14,027 nt of DNA from JASHVB01 sp049522565. GTDB lineage: Bacteria > Pseudomonadota > Alphaproteobacteria > Acetobacterales > Acetobacteraceae. Positions 1 through 6,310 of this stretch are shown in pieces. Positions within the stretch are counted from its first letter, which is position 1. Each line of letters begins with the position of its first letter. The position numbers and the translations under genes were made by a program. The stretch lies in assembly GCA_049522565.1 (NCBI GenBank), contig JBEKNT010000154.1, positions 1 to 14,027 of the forward strand. The letters run 5' to 3'. The notes under the pieces are model-generated. The model was not told the DNA's origin. It saw only the letters and a list, made by a program, of their open reading frames with translations, and did not search any database.

Positions 1-64
1 CCACGGCATGCGCGCCGAAATGCTTCGTCAGGCCCTGCAACGTCAGTGCAGCGGAGCTGGTCAT
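1..64 (-). CDS. ABC transporter ATP-binding protein, N-terminal fragment (runs off the window)
   Basis: On the minus strand an ATG at 64-62 overlaps the TGA stop of the permease gene (ATGA), and 21 codons are open to the window edge. The peptide begins MTSSAALTLQGLTKHFGAHAV, which has the look of the first beta strand of an ABC ATPase (hydrophobic/Leu-rich strand, then 'LTKHFG-hAV', the usual lead-in to the aromatic A-loop and Walker A). Walker A itself lies outside the window. The translational coupling to a PotC-type permease strongly supports an importer ATPase, which would hydrolyse ATP at the cytoplasmic face to drive uptake. Which PotA-like subfamily it belongs to cannot be told from 21 residues. 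Confidence 0.8.
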   Translation of the reverse strand, partial: MTSSAALTLQGLTKHFGAHAV

Positions 65-921
65 CGCACGATCCGGCCGAGGCGCATGAAGCGGTCGAGC
101 ACCAGCAGTAGTGCGGCGATGCCGACGGTCTGCGCGACGGCGACGGCGGAGACCAGCGGATCGATGTGGTATTCGAGATATTGCAGCACGGCGACCGGCA
201 GCGTGGTGACGCCGGGGCTGGTGAGGAACAGCGCCAATTCCAGGTTCTCGAACGAAATGACGAAGGCGAACAGCGCGCCGGCGATGATGCCGGGGCGCAT
301 CGCCGGCAGCGTGACGCGCCAGATCACGGTGAGCGGGTTGGCGCCAAGGCTGGCGGCAGCTTCCTCGGCGCTGCGCTCGTGGTTGGTCAGGCTGGCGAGG
401 CACAGCCGCACCACCCATGGCGTGGCGATCATCACATGCGCCAGCACCAGCCCGACCATCGAGCCGGTGATCATCGAGCCCAACTGCTCATCGATCGTCA
501 CCAGCATCACGTAGATCGCCAGACCGAGCGCGATGCCGGGCACGGTCAACGGCGCCAGCAGCAAGGTGGAGACCGCGCCGCGGCCGCGGAAGCGATGGCG
601 TGACAGGCCGATGCCGGCGGGAATCCCCAGCAGCAGGCTGCCGACGACCGCTGCCGCGCCGAGTTCGATGCTGGTGAGGACGGGTTGCGCGAAATTGGGA
701 AGGATCGCGGCGTACCAGGCCAGCGTGTAGCCGTGCGGAGGGAACAGAATGAGCTTCTCGTCGAACACGCTGAGATAGAGGGTGAGCAGCAGCGGCACGG
801 CGATCAGCGCGATGCCGGTCCACAGCAGCAGCCCGACGCCTGTGCGTTCCAGCCTTGCGGCGCCGCGTCCGGGAGCGTGTTCCGGCAACGGCGGCGCGGT
901 TTGCGCCAACCCAGATGTCAT
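61..921 (-). CDS. ABC transporter permease, PotC/spermidine-putrescine-type (BPD_transp_1)
   Basis: A 286-residue inner-membrane permease of the binding-protein-dependent importer class. After a short polar N-terminus, the first membrane helix is about residues 27-50, with further hydrophobic segments near 83-106, 117-142, 152-175, 210-235 and 257-276, six in all. The cytoplasmic EAA loop that docks on the ATPase is clear at about 187-210 (EEAAASLGANPLTVIWRVTL, then P). Length and topology match PotC/YdcV-type permeases that import polyamines, phosphonates or other small organic ions; the substrate cannot be read from the sequence. The start at 921 is chosen for a GGAG box five bases upstream. 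The gene lies 37 bases after the molybdoenzyme stop and overlaps the following ATPase start by ATGA. No partner permease or binding protein lies between the oxidoreductase and this gene, so any would have to be beyond the ATPase. Confidence 0.9.
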   Translation of the reverse strand: MTSGLAQTAPPLPEHAPGRGAARLERTGVGLLLWTGIALIAVPLLLTLYLSVFDEKLILFPPHGYTLAWYAAILPNFAQPVLTSIELGAAAVVGSLLLGIPAGIGLSRHRFRGRGAVSTLLLAPLTVPGIALGLAIYVMLVTIDEQLGSMITGSMVGLVLAHVMIATPWVVRLCLASLTNHERSAEEAAASLGANPLTVIWRVTLPAMRPGIIAGALFAFVISFENLELALFLTSPGVTTLPVAVLQYLEYHIDPLVSAVAVAQTVGIAALLLVLDRFMRLGRIVR

Positions 922-958
922 TCATTACTCCAAGCCTGGAAGACTCCCGGGCGAAGCT

Positions 959-3037
959 TCAACGGGGGATGCGGGGAGAGTCAACGTATGATCCCTCTCC
1001 CGCGATGGCGGGAGAGGGATTCCACGGCGCGATATCCAGCCACGTGCTTTGGTAGGTGGCACCCGCGCCCATGTCGGTGAAATCGTCGCTGCACAGCATG
1101 TTCACCGTGCCGGACACCGCCTCGTCGTCGGGGCGCTGGCCGGGCACCAGCACCACCCCAGGCTGCACCTCGTCACGTACATGCAATGTCAGTCCCACCG
1201 AGCCGCGCTCGTTGAACAGCCGCACAGGCTGTCCATCGGTCAGTCCGCGTGCAGCGGCTTCGGCTGGATGCAACACGCAGCACGGCGCGCCTTCGCGCCC
1301 GCGCAGGAAGGCGACGCCGGAAAACGCTGTGTGGCTCTGGAAATATCCCGGCGCGGTGAGCAATCGCAGCGGCCAGCGTGCGGCATGGGTGGCCTCGGCG
1401 GGATCGGGTTGCCAGTCGGGCATCGGCGGCAGGCCCTGCGACGCAAGCGTGTCGGAGTGGAACTCCAGCTTGCCGGAGGGCGTGCGGAACGGCTGGCCGC
1501 CCTTCGGTCCGATTGAGATCGGCCCCGCATCCGGCAGACGATCGACATTCACCTCGGCTGTCGCGCCATGCGCGCCGCGGAACAGTTCGCGCAGGATGTC
1601 GTGCTGCGACATGCCGAACACCGGGTCGTGCAAGCCCATGCGTGCGGCCAGGGTTTGCGCCAGCCGCAGATTGGACCATGCCTCGCCTTGCGGTGCCACG
1701 GCGCGGTGGCTGTATTGCATGTAGTAGGTGCCGTAGGCGCGGAAGAAGTCCTCGGTTTCCAGATATGTCGCCGCCGGCAGCACGATGTCGGCATAACGCG
1801 CGGTCACCGACAGGAAGGGATCGTGCACTACGGTGAACAGGTCCTCGCGCGCCAGGCCGGCGCGGGTCTTTGCGCTATCCGGACAGGTGACGGCGGGATT
1901 GTTCGCGGCGATGAACAGCGCGCGGATCGGCGGGTCGCGCAGGTCCAGCAGCGCCTCGCCGAGCCGGGTGTGGTTCACCGTGCGCGTCTCTGCCGGGCCG
2001 GACGGTTTGCGCACCGCGTTGTAGTTCAACGCGAACGACGCCGCGGTGGCCAGCAACGCGCCGCCGCCGTAACGGCCATAGGCGCCGGTCACGCCGGGCA
2101 GCAGCGCCACGCTGCGCAGCGCCTGGCCGCCATGGGTGAAGCGCGTCATGCCCCAGCCAAGCCGGATGAACGATTTCGCAGCAGCGCCATACAGGGCGGC
2201 GAAGCGCTCCACATCTGCGGCGGGAATGCCGGTGGTCGCCGCGACGCGGTCCGGGGTGAAGCGCGGCAGCACATCGCGTTCCACCTGGTCGAAGCCGAGC
2301 GTGTGCTGCCCCAGATAACCGCGGTCGCATTTGCCGTCGCGTGCCAGGATGTGCATGACGCCCAGCGCCAGGGCCGCGTCGGTGCCGATGCGGATCGGAA
2401 TATACCAGTCGGCGCTTTGGGCCGATCGCGTGCGCCGCGGATCGATCACGACCAGCCGTACGCCGCGTTTGCGCGCCTGTTCCACCTTCGCCCAGAAATG
2501 CACGTTGGTGGCGAACAGGTCGGAGCCCCAGCAGACGATCAGGTCCGCCTCGGTCACCGATTCCGGGTCGGCGCCGCCGATCGGCCCGACGGTCGCGTCC
2601 CACGCCGCCTCGCTGCAACTGTCGCATACCGTGCCGGCCCACAGGCGGCTGGTGCCAAGCGCGTGGAACAGCCCGTTCAACAGGCCTCGGTTCATCAGGC
2701 CCTGATGGGCACTGTAGGCGTAGCCGAGCACTGCCAATGGCCCTGATTCGGCAATGATCGATTGCCACCGCGCGGTGATCTCATCGAGCGCCGCATCCCA
2801 GGTGATCGGCGCGAATTTTCCCTCGCCCTTCGCGCCGGTGCGGCGCAGCGGCGTGGCCAGGCGTTGCGGCGAATGCACCAACTCGGCGTCGCGGTTCACC
2901 TTGCCGCAGGCGAAGCCGGCAGTGAACGGCTGACCGGGATCGCCCTCGACGCGGACGACACGCCCATCCTCCACATGCGCGAGCAAGGAGCACATGTCGG
3001 GACAATCATGCCCGCACACCACCCGAACCGTTGTCAC
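959..3037 (-). CDS. Molybdopterin-dependent oxidoreductase, DMSO reductase/formate dehydrogenase superfamily
   Basis: A 692-residue single-chain molybdoenzyme. The N-terminus carries a [4Fe-4S] ligand set C8-x3-C12-x3-C16-x27-C44 ('CGHDCPDMC' ... 'FACGK'). The molybdopterin oxidoreductase fold follows ('ITWDAALDEI', 'LIVCWGSDLFATNVHFW', 'VVIDPRRTRSA', 'IRALFIAANNPAVTCPDS', 'VVHDPFLSVTARYADIVLP'), with a C-terminal dinucleotide-binding domain ('LRLLTAPGYFQSH', 'VLHPAEAAARGLTDGQPVRL', 'GTVNML'). Cys138 and Cys141 ('GTVCDSCSEA') sit where the Mo ligand is found in this superfamily, but I do not assign the ligand. There is no Tat signal, so it should be cytoplasmic. The GTG start at 3037 is preferred: it has GGAG seven bases upstream and begins directly before the Fe-S domain. 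Upstream in-frame ATGs would add a non-conserved leader through the divergent regulatory region. The last residues, after 'YQSTWLDIAP', are encoded by a palindromic repeat. The substrate is unknown; the downstream ABC importer may deliver it. Confidence 0.9.
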   Translation of the reverse strand: MTTVRVVCGHDCPDMCSLLAHVEDGRVVRVEGDPGQPFTAGFACGKVNRDAELVHSPQRLATPLRRTGAKGEGKFAPITWDAALDEITARWQSIIAESGPLAVLGYAYSAHQGLMNRGLLNGLFHALGTSRLWAGTVCDSCSEAAWDATVGPIGGADPESVTEADLIVCWGSDLFATNVHFWAKVEQARKRGVRLVVIDPRRTRSAQSADWYIPIRIGTDAALALGVMHILARDGKCDRGYLGQHTLGFDQVERDVLPRFTPDRVAATTGIPAADVERFAALYGAAAKSFIRLGWGMTRFTHGGQALRSVALLPGVTGAYGRYGGGALLATAASFALNYNAVRKPSGPAETRTVNHTRLGEALLDLRDPPIRALFIAANNPAVTCPDSAKTRAGLAREDLFTVVHDPFLSVTARYADIVLPAATYLETEDFFRAYGTYYMQYSHRAVAPQGEAWSNLRLAQTLAARMGLHDPVFGMSQHDILRELFRGAHGATAEVNVDRLPDAGPISIGPKGGQPFRTPSGKLEFHSDTLASQGLPPMPDWQPDPAEATHAARWPLRLLTAPGYFQSHTAFSGVAFLRGREGAPCCVLHPAEAAARGLTDGQPVRLFNERGSVGLTLHVRDEVQPGVVLVPGQRPDDEAVSGTVNMLCSDDFTDMGAGATYQSTWLDIAPWNPSPAIAGEGSYVDSPRIPR
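991..1020. repeat. Perfect 13-bp inverted repeat with 4-base loop, inside the 3' end of the molybdoenzyme gene
   Basis: ATCCCTCTCCCGC (991-1003) pairs without mismatch with GCGGGAGAGGGAT (1008-1020) around the loop GATG. It encodes part of the 'SPAIAGEGS' tail, after the point where the conserved fold appears to end. It resembles the short 'ctctccc...gggagag' palindromes scattered in many GC-rich alphaproteobacterial genomes, and a related one is at 9031-9055. It could act as an mRNA-stabilising hairpin or partial terminator between the oxidoreductase and the permease. Confidence 0.85.
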
Positions 3038-3104
3038 ATCGTGTCTCCAGCCAATGCCGTCGGGCGCATGCCGCAACGGTCGGCCCATGCCTGTGCCGAT
3101 CCGG

Positions 3105-3116
3105 TATGCTAGCATA
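3105..3116. promoter_or_regulatory. Perfect 12-bp palindrome TATGCTAGCATA in the divergent promoter region
   Basis: The 12-base self-complementary sequence lies 68 bases from the molybdoenzyme start and 68 bases from the DUF4424 start, so it is exactly midway between the two divergent genes. TATGCT resembles a -10 hexamer on both strands, so it could be a shared bidirectional promoter element or a repressor/activator operator. I found no convincing -35 hexamer at the usual distance on either side, so the promoter reading is tentative. Confidence 0.4.
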
Positions 3117-3118
3117 AA

Positions 3119-3147
3119 GGACCGGTTGGTGCCGCACCGGCCGGTCC
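3119..3147. promoter_or_regulatory. 29-bp near-perfect palindrome (possible operator or leader hairpin)
   Basis: Twelve of fourteen base pairs are Watson-Crick around a single central base: GGACCGG at 3119-3125 pairs with CCGGTCC at 3141-3147, and GGTGC at 3128-3132 pairs with GCACC at 3134-3138. The two remaining pairs are T/G, so an RNA copy of the plus strand would fold with G-U wobbles through its full length. It starts two bases after the TATGCTAGCATA palindrome and ends 36 bases before the DUF4424 GTG. It may bind a dimeric regulator or fold in the mRNA leader. Confidence 0.5.
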
Positions 3148-3183
3148 ATGCGGCGGCGCGACTCGCATCACCAGGGAGGCACG

Positions 3184-4236
3184 GTGTCGGCAACAGTTTT
3201 CCGCGTCATCCGACGTGTCGTTTGTGGCCTGGTGTTGCTGACCGCGCCGGCACAGGCCGACGATGGCGCGGCGGCGCTCGCGGCGGGCGGGCTGGTGTTC
3301 GTCAAGGCGCCGGGCATCGTCATGCAGCGCGAGGACCTCACAGTGTCGGCTGCGCAGATCTGGGTGCGCTTCGAGATGCGCAACGACCGTCCGGAACCGG
3401 CAACGTTGCGTGTCGCCTTTCCGCTGCCCGATGTGCCGCTGCTAACGCCGGGCGGTTGGGAGACGCCATCCGGCGCGAACGTTGCGTTGCCCGGCGACGT
3501 CACCGACCCCCGCTTCATCGACTTCACCGTCCGCGTCAACGGTCGGCCCGTGCAGCCGGAACTGGACATCCGCGCCATGTTGCCCGATGGGCGCGACGTG
3601 TCCGCGCTGCTACGCGAAGCGGGCGGCACCCGGCTGCTGTTGCAGCCGCGCTGGTTCGACCCGGGCACTCTGGCGCCGGCGGTGCGGCAGCGTCTGCTGG
3701 ATGCCGGCGCGATCAAGCCAGCGGAACCCGGCGACCCCGCCTCGCCCGACGTGGCACAATGGGCCACCCGCATCAGATTTCATTGGGAGCAGATTTTCCC
3801 CCCGGGCGTGACCGTGATCGAGCATAGCTACCGTCCCATGCTCGGCTTCAATTTTGTGGAGAAGATCGACGGACATTGGACCGGCACCGGTGCCGGCGAT
3901 CTGGAGCATGCTTTCTGCATCGATCCGGCGACGGACCGGGCATTGCGCGGCTTTGCCACGCCTGGTCATCCGGCGACGGGCTACGAAGTCGCCTATATTC
4001 TCAGCACCGCCGCCACGTGGGATGGTCCGATCGGCACGTTCCACTTGACGATCGAAGGCGGGCGGTTGCCCTCGGGGCCCCTGTTCGCGGGTGGCAACGT
4101 CGGGCTGATCAGCCTGTGCACGGGGCTCAAGCTGCGCGAGACCAGCAGGCTGCGGTTCGAAGCTACGGCGCGGGACTATCATCCGCCGGCCGATCTGCGG
4201 GCGCTGTTCGTGGTGCATGACGAGGCGGTTCGCTAG
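3184..4236 (+). CDS. Secreted DUF4424 family protein
   Basis: A 350-residue protein with a clear Sec signal peptide: basic VSATVFRVIRR, hydrophobic VVCGLVLLTAP, and an AQA cleavage site after residue 25. The mature part opens with 'DDGAAALAAGGLVF', followed by 'SAAQIWVRFEMRND' and 'TLRVAFPLPDV', the hallmark N-terminus of DUF4424 proteins, which are exported and of unknown function. The length is usual for the family. The GTG start at 3184 is chosen because GGGAGG lies four bases upstream and the signal peptide then begins properly; an ATG 36 bases upstream would put polar 'RRRDSHHQGG' in front. It is divergent from the molybdoenzyme across a 146-bp region with two palindromes, and is followed by a REP-like hairpin. 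No function is assigned; a periplasmic location is inferred from the signal peptide. Confidence 0.88.
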   Translation: MSATVFRVIRRVVCGLVLLTAPAQADDGAAALAAGGLVFVKAPGIVMQREDLTVSAAQIWVRFEMRNDRPEPATLRVAFPLPDVPLLTPGGWETPSGANVALPGDVTDPRFIDFTVRVNGRPVQPELDIRAMLPDGRDVSALLREAGGTRLLLQPRWFDPGTLAPAVRQRLLDAGAIKPAEPGDPASPDVAQWATRIRFHWEQIFPPGVTVIEHSYRPMLGFNFVEKIDGHWTGTGAGDLEHAFCIDPATDRALRGFATPGHPATGYEVAYILSTAATWDGPIGTFHLTIEGGRLPSGPLFAGGNVGLISLCTGLKLRETSRLRFEATARDYHPPADLRALFVVHDEAVR

Positions 4237-4264
4237 CGCATCTTCCGGCTGACTGGAAACGCCA

Positions 4265-4309
4265 CCCCCTGTCATCGCGAGGCGCGGAGCGCCTCACAAT
4301 GACAGGGGG
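4265..4309. repeat. 45-bp REP-like palindrome between DUF4424 and the CoA-transferase operon
   Basis: CCCCCTGTCAT at 4265-4275 pairs perfectly with ATGACAGGGGG at 4299-4309. Inside, GAGGCGC at 4279-4285 pairs with GCGCCTC at 4289-4295 around a GGA loop, leaving a 3x3 internal loop. The core 'CCTGTCATCGCGAGGCGC' resembles intergenic palindromes common in alphaproteobacteria. It lies 28 bases after the DUF4424 stop. There is no T-run after it, so it may act as a weak terminator or mRNA-stability element rather than a standard intrinsic terminator. The phrase CCCTGTCAT(T/C)GCG recurs near 10691. Confidence 0.85.
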
Positions 4310-4372
4310 GAGAGGTTCCCAACAGGAGCAACCTCCGGGCGCACCATTCCGCCCTGCGACTGGCCTGCTCTT

Positions 4373-4404
4373 GCCGGACCCCGCCGCATCGGGGATCGTC
4401 CGGC
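4373..4404 (+). promoter_or_regulatory. Hairpin in the presumed leader of the CoA-transferase operon
   Basis: GCCGGAC at 4373-4379 pairs with GTCCGGC at 4398-4404, and CCCG at 4380-4383 can stack on it by pairing with CGGG at 4390-4393. The stem ends about a dozen bases before the AGGAG ribosome-binding site (about 4417-4421) of the gene starting at 4428. It could influence translation or be a processed 5' end, or simply be a GC-rich chance stem. Confidence 0.4.
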
Positions 4405-4427
4405 GCAGCAACGCCGAGGAGTTCTCC

Positions 4428-5612
4428 ATGCCCCCACCGGGACCGCTGCATGGCTTCCGCATCATCGACCTGACCTCGAACATCTCGGGGCCACTGGCCA
4501 CGATGATCCTGGCCGACCAGGGCGCGGACGTAATCAAGGTGGAGAACCCGCAGGGCGGCGACCATACGCGCGCCTCGGCGAACCGGCGCGGCGGGTTTTC
4601 CGCCAGTTTCCTCAACAACAACCGCAACAAGCGCTCGATTGTGCTGGACCTGAAGACCGACGCGGCGCGCGAGGCGGTGTTGAAGCTGGCCGCCACCGCC
4701 GACGTGTTCGTGCAGAACTTCCGGCCCGGCGTGGCGGAGCGCATGGGCCTGGGAGAAGACGCCGTCCGCGCCGTGGCGCCGAAGATCGTCTATGTCTCGA
4801 TCAGTGGTTTTGGCGAGGGCGGCCCGTACGGGGCGAAACCGGCGTACGATCCGGTGGTGCAGGCGCTGTCCAGCCTGGCGACCATCCAGGCGGGATCGGA
4901 TACGGAACGGCCGCGCCTGGTGCGCACCATCCTGCCGGACAAGCTCACCGCCGTCACCGCGTCGCAGGCGATCACCGCGGCGCTGCTGGCCCGCACGCGC
5001 ACCGGCGAGGGGCAGCATGTGCGGCTGTCCATGTTGGATGCGGTGCTGGCGTTCTTGTGGAGCTCCGACATGGCCGGCCAGACCTTCGTCGGCGACGAGA
5101 AGCCGCAGCAGGAGACCGCCAGCGCGATCGACCTGATCTACGCCACCGCCGACCACTACATCAGCGCCGCCGTGCAGACCAACCGGCAATGGATCGGGCT
5201 GACGCGCGCGCTGGACCACCCGGAATGGCAGCACGATCCGCGCTTCCGCACGCCGGCGCTGCGGCAGCAGCACATCGATGACCGGCTTCGCATGACGCAG
5301 GAGGCGCTGCTGACCCGTCCGGCCGCGGAATGGCTGGAACGCCTCACCGCGGAGGACGTGCCCTGCGCGCCGGTGCTGACGCGCAGCCAGGTGATCCGCC
5401 ATCCACAGGTGGTCGCTAACGAAACGCTGATCGAAACGGAGCATCATGCGGCGGGCCGCTTGCGCCAGGCGCGTCCGGCGGCGCGGTTCTCCGCAACACC
5501 GGCCGGAATCCGCTTTGGCGCGCCGGCGTTAGGTGAGCAGACGGAAGAAATACTAACCGAGCTGGGCTATGCGCCAGAACAGATCGCCTCGCTGAAAGGG
5601 TTCGGCACATGA
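4428..5612 (+). CDS. Family III (CaiB/BaiF) CoA-transferase
   Basis: A 394-residue cytoplasmic CoA-transferase that would move CoA between an acyl-CoA donor and a carboxylate. The family landmarks are in order: 'LHGFRIIDLTSNISGPLATMILADQGADVIKVE' (7-39), 'NRNKRSIVLDLK' (65-76), 'VQNFRPGVAERMGLG' (95-109), 'YVSISGFGEGGPYGAKPAYDPVVQA' (122-146) and 'ARTRTGEGQHVRLSMLDA' (188-205). Asp171 ('ILPDKLTA') aligns with the catalytic aspartate of formyl-CoA transferase and CaiB. Length is normal. The ATG at 4428 is chosen because AGGAG lies about six bases upstream and the domain begins at once; an upstream in-frame ATG at 4299 sits inside the REP-like palindrome and is unlikely. Its TGA overlaps the ATG of the GST gene, so the two are translationally coupled. 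The specific acid is unknown. It is the first gene of a three-gene operon. Confidence 0.93.
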   Translation: MPPPGPLHGFRIIDLTSNISGPLATMILADQGADVIKVENPQGGDHTRASANRRGGFSASFLNNNRNKRSIVLDLKTDAAREAVLKLAATADVFVQNFRPGVAERMGLGEDAVRAVAPKIVYVSISGFGEGGPYGAKPAYDPVVQALSSLATIQAGSDTERPRLVRTILPDKLTAVTASQAITAALLARTRTGEGQHVRLSMLDAVLAFLWSSDMAGQTFVGDEKPQQETASAIDLIYATADHYISAAVQTNRQWIGLTRALDHPEWQHDPRFRTPALRQQHIDDRLRMTQEALLTRPAAEWLERLTAEDVPCAPVLTRSQVIRHPQVVANETLIETEHHAAGRLRQARPAARFSATPAGIRFGAPALGEQTEEILTELGYAPEQIASLKGFGT

Positions 5613-6310
5613 TCGACTTCTACTACTGGCCCACGCCGAACGGCTGGAAGGTCTCCATCATGCTGGAGGAAACCGGCCTGCCGTACAACCTGGTGCCGGT
5701 GAACATCGGCAAGGGCGACCAGTTCAAGCCGGAGTTCATGGCGATCAGTCCGAACAACCGCATGCCGGCCATCGTCGATCACGACGGGCCGGACGGTCCG
5801 CTGCCGATCTTCGAATCCGGCGCGATCCTGCTGCATCTGGCAGAGAAGGCCGGACGTTTCGCACCGACCGAGCCGCGCGGGCGGAAGGAAATGATGGAGT
5901 GGCTGTTCTGGCAGGTCGGCAATCTTGGGCCGATGGCCGGACAGCTCAGCCATTTTGTGAACTATGCGCAGGGCGAGCATACCTATTCGAAGCAGCGCTA
6001 CGCCAACGAGTACAACCGCTGCCTGGGCGTGCTGGAACGGCGGCTGACGGGACGCGACTGGATCCTCGATGCGTATTCGATCGCTGACATGATCTCGTGG
6101 CCCTGGGTGCTGATCGCCAAGCCGCTCGGCCAGGCGTTGGATGAATTCCCCAACGTGTCGCGCTGGCGCGACGCCATCAAGCAGCGGCCGGCGGTGCAGC
6201 GTGGGGTGGATCTGGGCAAGGAACTGCGCCGTTCGGGGCCGCGCTCGGAGGAGGAACGGCGCCTGCTGTTCCACCAGACGGCGCGCAGCGTGGCGGAGGC
6301 GGTGCGATGA
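5609..6310 (+). CDS. Glutathione S-transferase, Ure2-like/Nu-class (YfcG/YghU type)
   Basis: A 233-residue cytosolic GST. The thioredoxin-like N-domain has 'YYWPTPNGWKVSIMLEETGLPY'-type sequence, with Thr9 and Asn11 at the glutathione-contact positions of Nu-class enzymes rather than the classic Tyr/Ser. Pro53 in 'RMPAIVD' is the conserved cis-proline, and Glu69-Ser70 in 'FESGAILLHLAEK' bind the glutathione gamma-glutamyl group. The helical C-domain follows ('EWLFWQVGNLGPMAGQLSHF', 'DAYSIADMISWPW'). Members act as disulfide-bond reductases or glutathione transferases. Start and stop overlap both neighbours by ATGA, giving CoA-transferase, GST and SDR in one operon. That context suggests removal or attachment of glutathione in a catabolic or detoxification step. 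Confidence 0.93.
   Translation: MIDFYYWPTPNGWKVSIMLEETGLPYNLVPVNIGKGDQFKPEFMAISPNNRMPAIVDHDGPDGPLPIFESGAILLHLAEKAGRFAPTEPRGRKEMMEWLFWQVGNLGPMAGQLSHFVNYAQGEHTYSKQRYANEYNRCLGVLERRLTGRDWILDAYSIADMISWPWVLIAKPLGQALDEFPNVSRWRDAIKQRPAVQRGVDLGKELRRSGPRSEEERRLLFHQTARSVAEAVR

Noticed and set aside
1568..2746. Long plus-strand open frame antisense to the molybdoenzyme gene
   Set aside because: It is Arg/Gln/His/Ala-rich with no domain signal. Such frames are expected opposite GC-rich genes, and the minus-strand gene has clear motifs.
3038..3193. N-terminal extension of the molybdoenzyme to an upstream ATG
   Set aside because: The extra 52 residues are not conserved in character, cross the divergent palindromes, and lack a ribosome-binding site; GTG at 3037 has GGAG at good spacing.
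4272..5447. Long minus-strand open frame antisense to the CoA-transferase
   Set aside because: Low-complexity composition and no motif; the opposite strand encodes a well-conserved enzyme with a good ribosome-binding site.
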